Source: Methylobacterium sp. (GTDB taxonomy: Bacteria > Pseudomonadota > Alphaproteobacteria > Rhizobiales > Beijerinckiaceae). From it: a stretch of DNA of 57,502 nt. The position numbers and the translations under genes were made by a program. Below are positions 25,196 to 34,178 of this stretch, one piece after another; the stretch's first letter is position 1; each line of letters begins with the position of its first letter. The notes beneath the pieces were generated by a model that worked only from the letters and a program-made list of their open reading frames with translations, ran no database searches and was not told the DNA's origin. The stretch is taken from the NCBI RefSeq assembly GCF_019750675.1, contig NZ_JAIEOF010000391.1:1-57502 (forward strand). Reading direction: 5' to 3'.

Positions 25196-25942
25196 ATGCG
25201 GATACTGATCCTGGGCGGCACCGGCGAGGCGAGCGCCCTGGTGCGCGGGCTCTTGGTACGCGGGCTTCTTGCGGCGGAGCGGCCCTGCGCCGTCACCCTG
25301 TCGCTCGCCGGCCGCACCAGCCAGCCGAAGGCGGAGCCCGTACCGACCCGCATCGGCGGCTTCGGCGGCGCGGAGGGCCTGGCCGCGTGGCTCGCCCAGG
25401 ACCGCACCGACCTCGTGGTGGATGCGACGCATCCCTTCGCGGCCCGGATGAGCGCCAATGCGGCCGAAGCCTGCGCCCGGACCGGGACGCCCCTGCTGGC
25501 GATCCGCCGCCCGGCCTGGAGGCCGGTGGCCGGCGACCGCTGGACCGAGGTGCCCGACATGGCCACCGCCGCCCGGGCGCTCGGCCCCGCGCCGCGCCGG
25601 GTCTTCCTCACCATCGGCCGCCAGGAGGTCGGCGCCTTCGCCGCCGCGCCGCAGCACGATTACGTGGTGAGGGCCATCGAGGGCATCGATCTGGCGGTGC
25701 CGAGGCTGACCGCCATCCAGGCGCGCGGCCCCTTCGACGAGGCCGCCGAGGCGGCGTTCCTGGCCGGGAGCGCGATCGAGATCCTGGTCAGCAAGAATTC
25801 CGGCGGGGACGCCACCTACGGCAAGATCGCGGCGGCGCGGGCACTGGGCTTGGCCGTGGTGATGGTGGCCCGTCCGGAGAAGCCGGACGTGCCGAGCGTG
25901 CCGGACGCCGGGGCCGCCCTCGCGTGGATCGCCGCCTTCTGA
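25196..25942 (+). CDS. cobK: Precorrin-6A reductase CobK
   Basis: An NADPH-dependent reductase converting precorrin-6A to dihydroprecorrin-6. The 248-residue protein opens with MRILILGGTGEASALVRGL (Rossmann-type glycine motif) and has LVVDATHPFAARMSANA, RRVFLTIGRQEVGAF, and ILVSKNSGGDATYGKIAAAR. ATG at 25196 follows a G-rich Shine-Dalgarno. It is the only plus-strand gene within the core minus-strand cob region: divergent from cobL and convergent with cobJ, whose end is 20 bp away. Confidence 0.95.
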   Translation: MRILILGGTGEASALVRGLLVRGLLAAERPCAVTLSLAGRTSQPKAEPVPTRIGGFGGAEGLAAWLAQDRTDLVVDATHPFAARMSANAAEACARTGTPLLAIRRPAWRPVAGDRWTEVPDMATAARALGPAPRRVFLTIGRQEVGAFAAAPQHDYVVRAIEGIDLAVPRLTAIQARGPFDEAAEAAFLAGSAIEILVSKNSGGDATYGKIAAARALGLAVVMVARPEKPDVPSVPDAGAALAWIAAF

Positions 25943-25962
25943 CGCCAGCGCCGACGCGCGCA

Positions 25963-26739
25963 TCACGCCGCCGGCACGCTGCGCGGCGTATAGACGAAGG
26001 GCGTCGCGTCGCCGCGCGGGATCAGGCGGGTGGCCGAGGCGCCGATGATCACCATCGTGGCCATGTCGGCCGTCGCCGTGAAGGCCGCGTCGAGGGTGAG
26101 CACCCGGATCGCCTCGTCGGGCCGCGAGACCGCGCGGGCGAAGATCACCGGCGTGTCGCCGCGCCGGATTCCGGCGGCGAGATCCAGGGCCTTGCCGAGC
26201 TGCCAGGGCCGTGCCGAGGAGATCGGGTTGTAGAGGGAGACCACGAAATCCGCCCGCAGCACCGCCTCCAGCCGGGCGGTGATGACCTCCCAGGGCTTGA
26301 GGTTGTCCGAGAGCGACATCGCGCAGAAATCGCCGCCGAGCGGCGCGCCGAGGCGCGCGGCCGCCGCCAGCATCGCGGTGATGCCGGGCTCCACCGTGAT
26401 GGAAAGCCGGGCCCAGGCCGGGTCGCCGGCCTCCACCGCCTCGAACACGGCCGCCGCCATCGCGAACACGCCGGGATCGCCGCCCGAGACCACCGCGACG
26501 CGCCGGCCTGAGGCGGCGAGTTCGAGGGCGTGGCGCGCCCGGTCGACCTCGACGCGGTTGTCGCTGGCGTGGCGGACGAGCCCCGGCCGCTCGGGCACGC
26601 GGGCGACGTAGGGGATGTAGCCGATGAGGTCCTGCGCCTGGGCCAGGGCCTCCTGGGCGGCGGCCGTCAGCAGGCGCGGATCGCCCGGGCCCAATCCGAT
26701 GACCGTGACCGAGCCGGTCCCCGCAGCGGGGCCGCTCAC
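25963..26739 (-). CDS. cobJ: Precorrin-3B C17-methyltransferase CobJ
   Basis: Methylates C17 with ring contraction of precorrin-3B to precorrin-4. The 258 residues open VTVIGLGPGDPRLLTAAAQE and contain LIGYIPYVARVPE, VAVVSGGDPGVFAMAAAVFE, TVEPGITAMLAAAARLGAPL, CAMSLSDNLKPWEVI and SLYNPISSARPWQL. GTG at 26739 overlaps the cobI stop in GTGA; an ATG further upstream would lie deep inside cobI. Last gene of the riboswitch-led run. Confidence 0.95.
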   Translation of the reverse strand: MSGPAAGTGSVTVIGLGPGDPRLLTAAAQEALAQAQDLIGYIPYVARVPERPGLVRHASDNRVEVDRARHALELAASGRRVAVVSGGDPGVFAMAAAVFEAVEAGDPAWARLSITVEPGITAMLAAAARLGAPLGGDFCAMSLSDNLKPWEVITARLEAVLRADFVVSLYNPISSARPWQLGKALDLAAGIRRGDTPVIFARAVSRPDEAIRVLTLDAAFTATADMATMVIIGASATRLIPRGDATPFVYTPRSVPAA

Positions 26740-27527
26740 GGCCGGCGTCCCTCGCCGGGCAGGAGCACCATCGAGAAGTAGGGCGCCACGTCGTCGGGCT
26801 TGTCCTTGAGGGCGATCACCCGCTCGCCCGCCATGGTGCCGCGCTCGACATAGACCGCGCGCTCCAGCACGCCGGCCTCGGCGAGCGCCGCCCGGACCTT
26901 GGGCAGGTGGCGGCCGAGCTTCATCAGCACGGCGGCGTCCGTGGCGCGCAGGCGCTCCACCAGGGCGGCGTGCGGCAGGGTGGCGGGCAGCACGGTCAGT
27001 ACGTCGTCGCCCCAGGTGATCGGGGTCCCGGCCCGGGTCCAGCAGCCGGACATGCCGGTGACGCCGGGCACCACCTCCACGGGGAAGCGGTCCTTGAGGC
27101 GGCGCCACAGGTGCATGAACGAACCGTAGAAGAACGGGTCGCCCTCCGACAGGATCGCCACGTCCCGGCCCGCGCCGAGATGGTCGGCGAGGCGCGCGGA
27201 CGCGTCGTCGTAGAAGGCCGCGAGGGCCGCGACGTAGTCCGGGTGCTCCGGGTGGAGTTCGGTGGTGTAGGGATAGACCAGCGGGTACTCGCGCCCCGGC
27301 TCGGCGGCCAGCACCGCGTCCGCGATGGTGCGGGCGTTGCCGCGCCGGCCCTTCTTGCAGAAATGCACCAGCACCGGGGCCCGCTCCAGCACCCGCATGG
27401 CGCGCACGGTGAGGTAGTCCGGCTCGCCCGGGCCCATGCCGACCCCGAACAGGGTGCCGGTGGTCGCCGCGCGCGGGACCTCGGTCTGCTCCGCTACCTC
27501 GGGGGGAAGCCGCTCGCCCGACTCCAT
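26736..27527 (-). CDS. cobI: Precorrin-2 C20-methyltransferase CobI
   Basis: Adds the C20 methyl group to precorrin-2 to give precorrin-3A. The 263-residue protein shows GTLFGVGMGPGEPDYLTVRA, VHFCKKGRRGNARTIAD, DVAILSEGDPFFYGSFMHLW, VVPGVTGMSGCWTRAGTPIT and AVLMKLGRHLPKVRAAL. Its ATG (27527) overlaps the cobH stop by one base in TGATG, and its end overlaps cobJ by 4 nt. ATG at 27527 leaves about 20 non-conserved residues before the SAM-binding strand. Confidence 0.96.
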   Translation of the reverse strand: MESGERLPPEVAEQTEVPRAATTGTLFGVGMGPGEPDYLTVRAMRVLERAPVLVHFCKKGRRGNARTIADAVLAAEPGREYPLVYPYTTELHPEHPDYVAALAAFYDDASARLADHLGAGRDVAILSEGDPFFYGSFMHLWRRLKDRFPVEVVPGVTGMSGCWTRAGTPITWGDDVLTVLPATLPHAALVERLRATDAAVLMKLGRHLPKVRAALAEAGVLERAVYVERGTMAGERVIALKDKPDDVAPYFSMVLLPGEGRRP

Positions 27528-28159
27528 CACTCGATCTCTTGCGCGAGCGCGTTGACGGCCGCGGCCGTCATGGCGCTGCCGCCGCGCCGGCCGTGGACCA
27601 CGATGAAGGGCACCCGGCCGTCGCGGGCGAGCGCCTCTTTCGACTCGGCGGCGCCGACGAAGCCGACCGGGATGCCGATGACGGCGGCCGGCGGGGCTAT
27701 GCCCTCGTCGAGGAGTTCGAGCAGGCGGAACAGCGCGGTCGGGGCGTTGCCCACCGCCACGATGCTGCCGGGCAGGTGCTCGCGCCAGAGTTCCATGGCG
27801 GCGGCCGAGCGGGTGGTGTTCATGGCGGCGGCCAGCTCCGGCACGCGCGGATCGCTCAGGGTGCAGATCACCCTGTTGTCGGCGGGCAGCCGGGCCCGGG
27901 TGACCCCGTCGGCGACCATGCGGACGTCGCACAGGATCGGCGCGCCGGCCTTCAAGGCGGCCTCGCCGGCCTGCGCGAAATCGGGTGAGGCCTCCACGTC
28001 GCGCGGCAGGTCGGTCATGCCGCAGGCATGGATCATCCGCACCACGACCCGCTCGGCGGTGCCCTGGAAGCGCGCGAGATCGGCCTCGGCCCGGATCATC
28101 GCGAAGGAGCGGGCGTAGATCGCCCCTCCGTCACGCAGGTAGTCGAGGCGGGAACTCAT
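27527..28159 (-). CDS. cobH: Precorrin-8X methylmutase CobH
   Basis: Moves the methyl group from C11 to C12, giving hydrogenobyrinate. The 210-residue protein has a helical N-terminus ([20 protein letters not shown]), the catalytic His in [10 protein letters not shown] (H44), [37 protein letters not shown] and [14 protein letters not shown]. It is coupled by a 4-nt overlap to cobG at its start and by one base to cobI at its end. Confidence 0.96.
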   Translation of the reverse strand: MSSRLDYLRDGGAIYARSFAMIRAEADLARFQGTAERVVVRMIHACGMTDLPRDVEASPDFAQAGEAALKAGAPILCDVRMVADGVTRARLPADNRVICTLSDPRVPELAAAMNTTRSAAAMELWREHLPGSIVAVGNAPTALFRLLELLDEGIAPPAAVIGIPVGFVGAAESKEALARDGRVPFIVVHGRRGGSAMTAAAVNALAQEIE

Positions 28160-29589
28160 GACGGTCGTGGTCCTGGCGGGTGTTCTGGGACGATCTGGGC
28201 GAGGGGGAGTGCCGAATCAGCCCTCCTTACGCGCTCCAGCGCGGCCTCGAAAGGGAGGCGCGTCGCCGGCAACGCATCCGGGCGCCCGGACAGCACCACG
28301 TCGTAGTGCCCGTCCCGCCCGACGAGGGTGAGGTCGGCGGCCCCCGGATGGGCACAGCCCTTGGCACAGCCCGAGACGTGGGCGCGCAGGCCACGCGCCG
28401 CGAAGGGCCGGAACGCCTCGGCCAGGCGGGCCGCGTCGTTTAGGGTCGGGGTCGAGCCCGACGCGCAGGCCGGCGCCCCCGGGCAGGCGGCCACCGCCCC
28501 GCGCGGATCGTCAGCCCGCGTCAGGAAGCCGGCTTCGGCCAGGGTTTCGCGCGCGGCCTCGGCGGCTGCGGCATCGGCGCAGACGAGGAGGAAGCCCCGG
28601 GTCTGCGAGAGGCGCAGGCCGTCCTCGCCGAGGCTGTCCGCCGCGTCGGCGAGACGGTCGAGGGCGTCGGCCGTGCAGCGGCCGAAGGGGGCATTGACCA
28701 GGAGGGCGAGGGCGCCATCCGCCATCGGGGGTGAGGATCGTAGGAACCCCCTCTCCTGGAAGGAGAGGGTTGGGGTGAGGTGTGTGACCTTTCCGGATGA
28801 TCCGCACATTTCAGGCTGTCCCTCTCCTTCCAGGAGAGGGGACCCGCGCTCGGGCCTGACGAGCGTTCGCAGAGCCCGCAAGCCCGGGCTCAGGGCGGAC
28901 ACTTCGGCCGGGGCCGGGATGCGTCGCAGGGCAAAGCGCGCCAGGGCCTCCGCCCGGGCGGAGGCCGGGACATCGCGCATCCGGCGGTGCCCGCTCGCCG
29001 CCAGCAGGCGCAGGGCCGCCTCCACGACGGTCTCCGCATCATCGGTCAGCCGCCACCAGGCCGCGTCGCCGGCGAGGTGCAGGGCGAGGCCTTCGCGGGT
29101 GACGACGCCGTGGAGGTCGGCCTCCGCCGCGCCGAGGGTGAGGCCGTACGCGGCCGACTCGATGGCGACCAGGGTTTTCGGCGGCAGGCCGGGAATCGCC
29201 AGCCCGATCGCCTCGATGGCCCGGGCCAGGGCCGGGACCGCATCGCAGTCGAGCCCCGCCAGCGGCGTGGTCAGGGTGAGCCGCTGCGGTCCCCCGTCGT
29301 GGCGGACATCGCCGAGCCCGATGGCCGCCAGGGCCTCGGCGAGGCCGCAGCGGGTCGCCTCGGTGACGCCGCGGATCTGCAGGTTGGCCCGCGCCGTCAC
29401 GTCGACATGGCCGTTGCCGTAACGGCGCGCGGCGTCCGCCACCGCCCGGGCCTGGGCCGGGGTGAGGCGCCCGAGGGGCGGGTGGACGCGGGCGAGGAGG
29501 CCGTCGCCGGTGGGCATCGGCCGGGCGAGGCTCGGGCACCAGCCGCGCCGGCTCGGCGCCTCCGGCGCGACGCGGCGGGGCGCGCTCAT
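28156..29589 (-). CDS. cobG: Precorrin-3B synthase CobG, carrying an in-frame palindromic repeat
   Basis: An oxygen-dependent monooxygenase with siroheme and a [4Fe-4S] cluster that makes precorrin-3B, the marker of the aerobic pathway. The 477 residues form two sulfite-reductase-like halves. The first starts [20 protein letters not shown]. The cysteine ligands are in [10 protein letters not shown] (near 367) and [11 protein letters not shown] (near 406). Between the halves, residues about 250-281 ([16 protein letters not shown] to [12 protein letters not shown]) are encoded by a 92-bp palindromic repeat and have no family counterpart. The frame stays open, so the protein may still work. It overlaps cobN and cobH by 4 nt each. 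Confidence 0.93.
   Translation of the reverse strand: MSAPRRVAPEAPSRRGWCPSLARPMPTGDGLLARVHPPLGRLTPAQARAVADAARRYGNGHVDVTARANLQIRGVTEATRCGLAEALAAIGLGDVRHDGGPQRLTLTTPLAGLDCDAVPALARAIEAIGLAIPGLPPKTLVAIESAAYGLTLGAAEADLHGVVTREGLALHLAGDAAWWRLTDDAETVVEAALRLLAASGHRRMRDVPASARAEALARFALRRIPAPAEVSALSPGLRALRTLVRPERGSPLLEGEGQPEMCGSSGKVTHLTPTLSFQERGFLRSSPPMADGALALLVNAPFGRCTADALDRLADAADSLGEDGLRLSQTRGFLLVCADAAAAEAARETLAEAGFLTRADDPRGAVAACPGAPACASGSTPTLNDAARLAEAFRPFAARGLRAHVSGCAKGCAHPGAADLTLVGRDGHYDVVLSGRPDALPATRLPFEAALERVRRADSALPLAQIVPEHPPGPRPS
28749..28840. repeat. 92-bp palindromic repeat element, copy 1 (inside cobG)
   Basis: Two mirror hairpins bound the element. The left one (28749-28769) is CCCTCTCCT-GGA-AGGAGAGGG; the right one (28820-28840) is its exact reverse complement. 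The 50 bp between starts TTGGGGTGAGGTGTGTGACC. Its right inner arm has diverged (GCACATTTCAGG). The element has the same length and largely the same sequence as the copy at 31536-31627 inside cobN. It is read through in the cobG frame without a stop. Confidence 0.85.
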
Positions 29590-32500
29590 TCCGCCGCCTC
29601 GCGCAGCAGCTCATCGGCCGCCATCTCATCGGCAGCCATGGCGTTGCGCCGGGTGGTCCAGAGACCGCGCCGGCGGGCCTCGTCGAAGCGCTCGAGGATG
29701 GCGCGGGCCGCCTCCGGATTGGCCGCCCGCAGGGTCTCGAAGGTCTCGAGGTCGGCGATCATCGCCCCGTAGAGGCGGTCGAGGTCGGCGTCCGAGACCG
29801 CGTCCGTGGTGGCGGCGAGGACGAACACCGCGTCGACCCCTTGCGCCAGTTCCTGGGCGCCGCGATAGCCGTGCCGGAGCTGCGCCGCGATCCAGCGCGG
29901 GTGGGCGAGGCGCCCCCGGATCAGGCGGGCGGCGTCCTCGCGGGCGGTGCGGGCCTTCGGGGTCTCGGCCGTGGCGACGTCGAGGCTGTAGAGGGCCGGC
30001 CGCGCCCCCGTCAGGGCGGCGGCGGCCGAGAAGCCGCCCATCGCCTCCACGGCGGCGTCGCCGTCGAGGAGGTCGCGCTCGGCCACGTCGAAGGCGTGCA
30101 CGTAGGCGTCGGCGTCCGCGACCCGCGCGGCGAAGCCCGCATCCGCGGCGTCCGCCTTGCCGCCATAGGCGTGGGAGGTGGCGTCCAGGTAGGCGCGCCC
30201 GAGATCGTCGCGATTGTCCCAGGCCCCGTCGAGGGCGAGGCCTCCGGCCCCCGCGCCGTAGCGCCCGGGCGCCGCGCCGTAGACGCGGGCCGGTGCCTCG
30301 CCCCGGCGGCGGGCGGCGGCCAGCGGGTTCTCGGCGTCCTCCTCCTCGTCACGGGCGGCCACCGCCACGGCGGCGCGGGCGAGGAGCGACAGCGTCTCCG
30401 GGAAGGTGTCGCGGAAGGCGCCGGAGACCCGCACCGTCACGTCGATGCGCGGCCGGTCGAGGAGCGCCAGCGGCAGCACCTCGAATCCGGTGACCCGGGT
30501 GGAGGCATGGTCCCAGACCGGGCGCACGCCCATCAGCGCCAGGGCGTGGGCGATGTCCTCGCCGCCGGTGCGCAGGGTCGGCGAGGCCCAGAGGTCCATG
30601 ACGATCCGGGCCGGATACTCGCCCTCGTCCTGCAGGTAGCGCAGGACCACGGCGTCGGCGGCCCTGGCGCCCAGGGTGGTGGCGGCCCGGGTCGGCAGGC
30701 TGCGCGGATCGAGGGTGGCGAGGTTTCGCCCCGTCGGCATCACGTCGGTGCGCCCGCGCGACGGCGAGCCGGCGGGCCCCGGCGGCACGAAGCGTCCGTC
30801 GAGGGCGCGCAGCAGGCCGAGGCGCTCAGCCTCGGCGCAGGCCGCCACGGCGGCGGGCGCCTCCGGGTCGGCGCGGCCGAAGACGTGGAGCCCGTCGCGG
30901 GCGGTGACCTCGCCGAGATCGCAGAGATGCGCGTCGAGGGCCGCCAGCGCGTCCGGCATCGGGGTGTCGGCGTCGATGCCGGCGCCCGTGAGGAGCCCGG
31001 CCGACGTCGCTTCGTCGAGGATGGTGCGCGCCAGGATCGCGGCGCGGCGCGGGTCGAGCACGCTGGCGGCGGAATATTCCTCCACGAGTTCGCGCAGGCG
31101 CGCCGCGTCGGGGTCGAGGCCCGTCACGCCGGTCTGCGGCGTCAGGTGACCGAGGGCGACGCCGCCCAGGCGCCGCTTCAGGGGCGCGGCCTCGCCCGGA
31201 TCGTCGACGATGAAGGGATAGACCACCGGGAGCGCCCCGACCGCGCGGGCGGGCCAGCAGTCCGGCGACAGCGCGACGGCCTTGCCCGGCAGCCATTCGG
31301 TGGTGCCGTGGGTGCCGAGATGAACCAGGGCGTCGAACCGGGTGCGGAGCCCGAGATGGAACGCCAGATAGGCGTGGGTCGGCACCACGTCGGGGTCGTG
31401 ATAGGCGGCCTTCCGGTCCGCCGACCGTCCGCGATCGGGCTGGAGGAACACGGCGAGGCGTCCGCCTGGCGCCTCATCGGCGCGCGGCGACGACATCCGA
31501 ACATCGCCTGAGGTCGAGGCGGGGTGCGACGGGCTCCCTCTCCTGGAAGGAGAGGGTTGGGGTGAGGTGTGTGACCTCTCCGGATGTGGACCACACCTCA
31601 CCCTGTCCCTCTCCTTCCAGGAGAGGGGACTTGTGCTTCCCGCCTCGACCGTATGAGGACGGGCCTCCACGCATGGAAAGCGGAAGGCGCCGTCCCGGCA
31701 GAGCGGGTCGGCCTCGGGCGGTCCCCATTCGGCGTCGAGGGTCGCGCGGGCAGCATCCGGCAGCGTGCCGAGCCAAACGCGATAGGCCTCGAGGGCGACG
31801 GAAAAATCCTTCGGCCCCCCCGTCAATCCCTGCATCAGGGCATCGGCCTCGGGCAGCGCGCCGACGGCGTAGCCGGCTTGGGCGAGATCCGCCACGATCG
31901 CCCGTGCGCTCTCCGGGGTGTCGAGGCCCACCGCGAAGCCCGCGCGGCCGCCGCGGGCGGGATAGTCCGAGAGCACCAGGGCGATGCGGCGCTGGGCGCA
32001 GGGCAGGCGCGCGAGGCGGACCCAGGCGGCGGCGCGCGCGGCCAGCGCCGCGATGCCCTCGGCATGCGGCACGGCGCGGCGCTCGGCGAAGCCCTCGGTC
32101 TCCGGACCCTCCTCCTTGAACGAGATCGGGAACCCGGAGAGCCGCCCGTCGAATTCCGGTAGGGCGACCTGCATGGCGAGGTCGGCCGCACCCATGCCCC
32201 GCGCCGAGGCGGTCCAGGCGTCCCGCGCCGCGCCGATGCTGAAGGCCTGGATCACCGGGCAATCGGCGTCGTCGAGGACGAAGCCGGCATCCTCCCGGGC
32301 CGAGAAGGCGGTGGCGGCGATGACGATGGCGGGCCGGTGCGTCGCGATGGCCGCCCGCAGGGGCTCGGTCGCGGCCGGGTCCTTCAGGCTCGACACCGCC
32401 ACGGCCAGCACCGCGAGGCCACGGGCCTGGAGCGCCGCGTTCAAGGACGCGATCGGCGCGGTGTCGCCGGAGAGCACGCTCGACCGGTAGACCACCAGCA

Positions 32501-33134
32501 GCGCCAGCGGCGCCTCTTCCGGAATCGTCTGAAACGGCCGCCCGGCAGCCAGAGCCTGTCCGTCGTCGACGGGGCCGCAGCCGGGACAGCAGACGAAGCC
32601 GCGCGGCAGGGGAAGGGGCGGCTCGACCACCGCCGCATATCCGATCTCGGCGGCGATGCGCCCGACGAGGCGGCGCAGGTTCGCCGCCCCCCCGGCCCGG
32701 AAATAGGCGTCGAAGGCGGGGGCGAGGTCGGGCTGCGTGGAATAGGCGTCGAGGCGCGGATCGGGCCGGTCGTCGCCCGGCAGCACCACGAGGACCACAC
32801 CTCGGGCGCGGGCGGCCGAGGCCGCGCGCTCGATGCCGTAGCGCCAGTAATCGAGCCCGCCGAGGCAGCGGATCACGACGATCCGCGCGTGCGCGATCAC
32901 CGTGTCGACGTAGAGGTCGACCGACATCGGGTGGCGCAGCTTGGCCAGCTTGGCGAGCCGCAGGGTCGGGGCCTCGCCAGACCCCGCCGGAAAGACCGCC
33001 GCGTGGGCCTGCGCCATGCCAAACAGGTCGGAATCGGTGAAGGACAGGAAGGCGATGTCCCCCGGCGCCTGCCCGAGATCGACCGCGGCTTCGCCCTCGT
33101 CGAGGGAGACCGTATCGATGCGGATCAGGTGCAT
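29586..33134 (-). CDS. cobN: Cobaltochelatase large subunit CobN, carrying an in-frame palindromic repeat
   Basis: The large subunit of the ATP-dependent CobNST complex that inserts cobalt into hydrogenobyrinate a,c-diamide. The 1182 residues include early IDTVSLDEGEAAVDLGQAPG and RCLGGLDYWRYGIE, a central FVCCPGCGPVDDG, RRIALVLSDYPARGGRAGFAVG, then LQPDRGRSADRKAAYHDPDV, VHLGTHGTTEWLPGKAVALS and a C-terminal RRNAMA. Between FRFP (near 488) and RLAVFLQPDRG, roughly 70 residues are extra. About 31 of them (503-533, [10 protein letters not shown] to [10 protein letters not shown]) come from the palindromic repeat. It overlaps cobG by 4 nt and follows cobW by 9 bp. cobS and cobT are not in the window. 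Confidence 0.95.
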   Translation of the reverse strand: MHLIRIDTVSLDEGEAAVDLGQAPGDIAFLSFTDSDLFGMAQAHAAVFPAGSGEAPTLRLAKLAKLRHPMSVDLYVDTVIAHARIVVIRCLGGLDYWRYGIERAASAARARGVVLVVLPGDDRPDPRLDAYSTQPDLAPAFDAYFRAGGAANLRRLVGRIAAEIGYAAVVEPPLPLPRGFVCCPGCGPVDDGQALAAGRPFQTIPEEAPLALLVVYRSSVLSGDTAPIASLNAALQARGLAVLAVAVSSLKDPAATEPLRAAIATHRPAIVIAATAFSAREDAGFVLDDADCPVIQAFSIGAARDAWTASARGMGAADLAMQVALPEFDGRLSGFPISFKEEGPETEGFAERRAVPHAEGIAALAARAAAWVRLARLPCAQRRIALVLSDYPARGGRAGFAVGLDTPESARAIVADLAQAGYAVGALPEADALMQGLTGGPKDFSVALEAYRVWLGTLPDAARATLDAEWGPPEADPLCRDGAFRFPCVEARPHTVEAGSTSPLSWKERDRVRCGPHPERSHTSPQPSPSRRGSPSHPASTSGDVRMSSPRADEAPGGRLAVFLQPDRGRSADRKAAYHDPDVVPTHAYLAFHLGLRTRFDALVHLGTHGTTEWLPGKAVALSPDCWPARAVGALPVVYPFIVDDPGEAAPLKRRLGGVALGHLTPQTGVTGLDPDAARLRELVEEYSAASVLDPRRAAILARTILDEATSAGLLTGAGIDADTPMPDALAALDAHLCDLGEVTARDGLHVFGRADPEAPAAVAACAEAERLGLLRALDGRFVPPGPAGSPSRGRTDVMPTGRNLATLDPRSLPTRAATTLGARAADAVVLRYLQDEGEYPARIVMDLWASPTLRTGGEDIAHALALMGVRPVWDHASTRVTGFEVLPLALLDRPRIDVTVRVSGAFRDTFPETLSLLARAAVAVAARDEEEDAENPLAAARRRGEAPARVYGAAPGRYGAGAGGLALDGAWDNRDDLGRAYLDATSHAYGGKADAADAGFAARVADADAYVHAFDVAERDLLDGDAAVEAMGGFSAAAALTGARPALYSLDVATAETPKARTAREDAARLIRGRLAHPRWIAAQLRHGYRGAQELAQGVDAVFVLAATTDAVSDADLDRLYGAMIADLETFETLRAANPEAARAILERFDEARRRGLWTTRRNAMAADEMAADELLREAAE
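31512..31650. repeat. Palindromic repeat element, copy 2 (inside cobN), with outer arms
   Basis: The core at 31536-31627 is 92 bp, bounded by the same mirror hairpins as the cobG copy (31536-31556 and 31607-31627). Here the inner arms are intact: GGTGAGGTGTG (31561-31571) pairs with CACACCTCACC (31592-31602), so the core is nearly one palindrome. An extra perfect 12-bp arm, GGTCGAGGCGGG (31512-31523) with CCCGCCTCGACC (31639-31650), encloses it. It is translated in cobN in a different frame from the cobG copy. Confidence 0.85.
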
Positions 33135-33143
33135 GGAGGGGGC

Positions 33144-34178
33144 TTATCCCGCCAGGGCGGCGGCGACGGCGCCCTGGTCGAATCCCTTCAGGCCGATGAC
33201 CACGAGGCGGCCGTCGCGGGGCTCGGTGGACTTCCAGGGCCGGTCGTAATGGTGGCTCACGCGGGCGCCGACGCCCTGGACCACGAGGCGCATCGGCTTG
33301 CCGGTCACCTCGGCGAAGCCCTTGATGCGCAGAACGCCCTCCGTCTCCGCGGCGCGGGCAACGCGCAGGGCGAGGTCGTCGGCCGAGGCCGAGGCGCGCA
33401 CGGGCAGCGCCACCGAGTCGAAATCGTCGTGGTCGTGGTCCTCGCCCTCGCCGTGGTGGGAGGGGCGCGCGTCGAGGTCGTCCTCGGCCGCCGCCTGGAT
33501 CCCCAGGATCACGCGCGGGTCGAGGCGGCCGTGCTCGGCCTCCACCATCTTCACGGCGCGGGGCAGGTGTTCGGCGACCTCGGCGCGGACCTTGTCGCGG
33601 CCCGCCGCGTCGAGGAGGTCCACCTTGTTCATCACCACCAGGTCGGCGCAGAGGAGCTGGTCCTCGAACACCTCCTCCAGGGGATTGTCGTGGTCGACGC
33701 TGGCATCGTCCGCGCGCTGGGCAGCCAAAGCCGCCGGATCGTCGGCGAAGAAGCCGGCCGCCACGGCGGGCCCGTCGATGACCGCGACCACGCCGTCCAC
33801 CGTCACCCGCGAGCGGATCGCCGGCCACTGGAAGGCCTGGACCAGGGGCTTGGGCAGGGCGAGGCCCGAGGTCTCGATCAGGATGTGCTCGGGCGGGTCG
33901 GTCCGGTCGAGGAGCTTGTTCAGGGCCGGCACGAAATCGTCGGCCACGGTGCAGCAGATGCAGCCGTTGGCGAGCTCGACGATGTCCTCGTCGCCGCAGC
34001 CTTCGATGCCGCAGGCGGCCAGGAACGAGCCGTCGAAGCCGATATCGCCGAACTCGTTGACGATGATGGCGAGGCGCCGGCCGTTCGCGTTCTCCACGAG
34101 GTGGCGTACCAGCGTGGTCTTGCCGGCCCCGAGGAAGCCCGTGACGATGGTGCAGGGGATCTTGGCGACGAGGGTCAT
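33144..34178 (-). CDS. cobW: Cobalamin-locus GTPase CobW (COG0523 metallochaperone family)
   Basis: A G3E-family GTPase thought to deliver Co(II) to cobaltochelatase. The 344-residue protein has P-loop GFLGAGKTT (14-22), switch region IIVNEFGDIGFDG, metal motif GCICC (72-76), ETSGLALPKP, and base recognition NKVDLL. A His/Asp-rich insert (HHGEGEDHDHDD) lies in the linker, and the CobW C-terminal domain follows (RIKGFAEVTGKPMRLVVQGV). ATG at 34178 overlaps the DUF1636 stop in ATGA. Placement just before cobN supports the cobalt role. Confidence 0.95.
   Translation of the reverse strand: MTLVAKIPCTIVTGFLGAGKTTLVRHLVENANGRRLAIIVNEFGDIGFDGSFLAACGIEGCGDEDIVELANGCICCTVADDFVPALNKLLDRTDPPEHILIETSGLALPKPLVQAFQWPAIRSRVTVDGVVAVIDGPAVAAGFFADDPAALAAQRADDASVDHDNPLEEVFEDQLLCADLVVMNKVDLLDAAGRDKVRAEVAEHLPRAVKMVEAEHGRLDPRVILGIQAAAEDDLDARPSHHGEGEDHDHDDFDSVALPVRASASADDLALRVARAAETEGVLRIKGFAEVTGKPMRLVVQGVGARVSHHYDRPWKSTEPRDGRLVVIGLKGFDQGAVAAALAG

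Noticed and set aside
28511..28807. Small minus-strand frame containing [10 protein letters not shown], and similar frames at 31178-31594
   Set aside because: These are other-frame readings of the palindromic repeat inside cobG and cobN. They are useful as evidence that the element lacks stops, not as genes.
28740..28850. cobG as a frameshifted pseudogene split by the repeat
   Set aside because: The frame is continuous, and the siroheme/FeS cysteines and both halves are intact. The same holds for cobN.
28749..31627. CRISPR array or transposon made of the two repeats
   Set aside because: There are only two copies nearly 3 kb apart, with no spacer pattern, no cas genes, no transposase and no clear target-site duplication.
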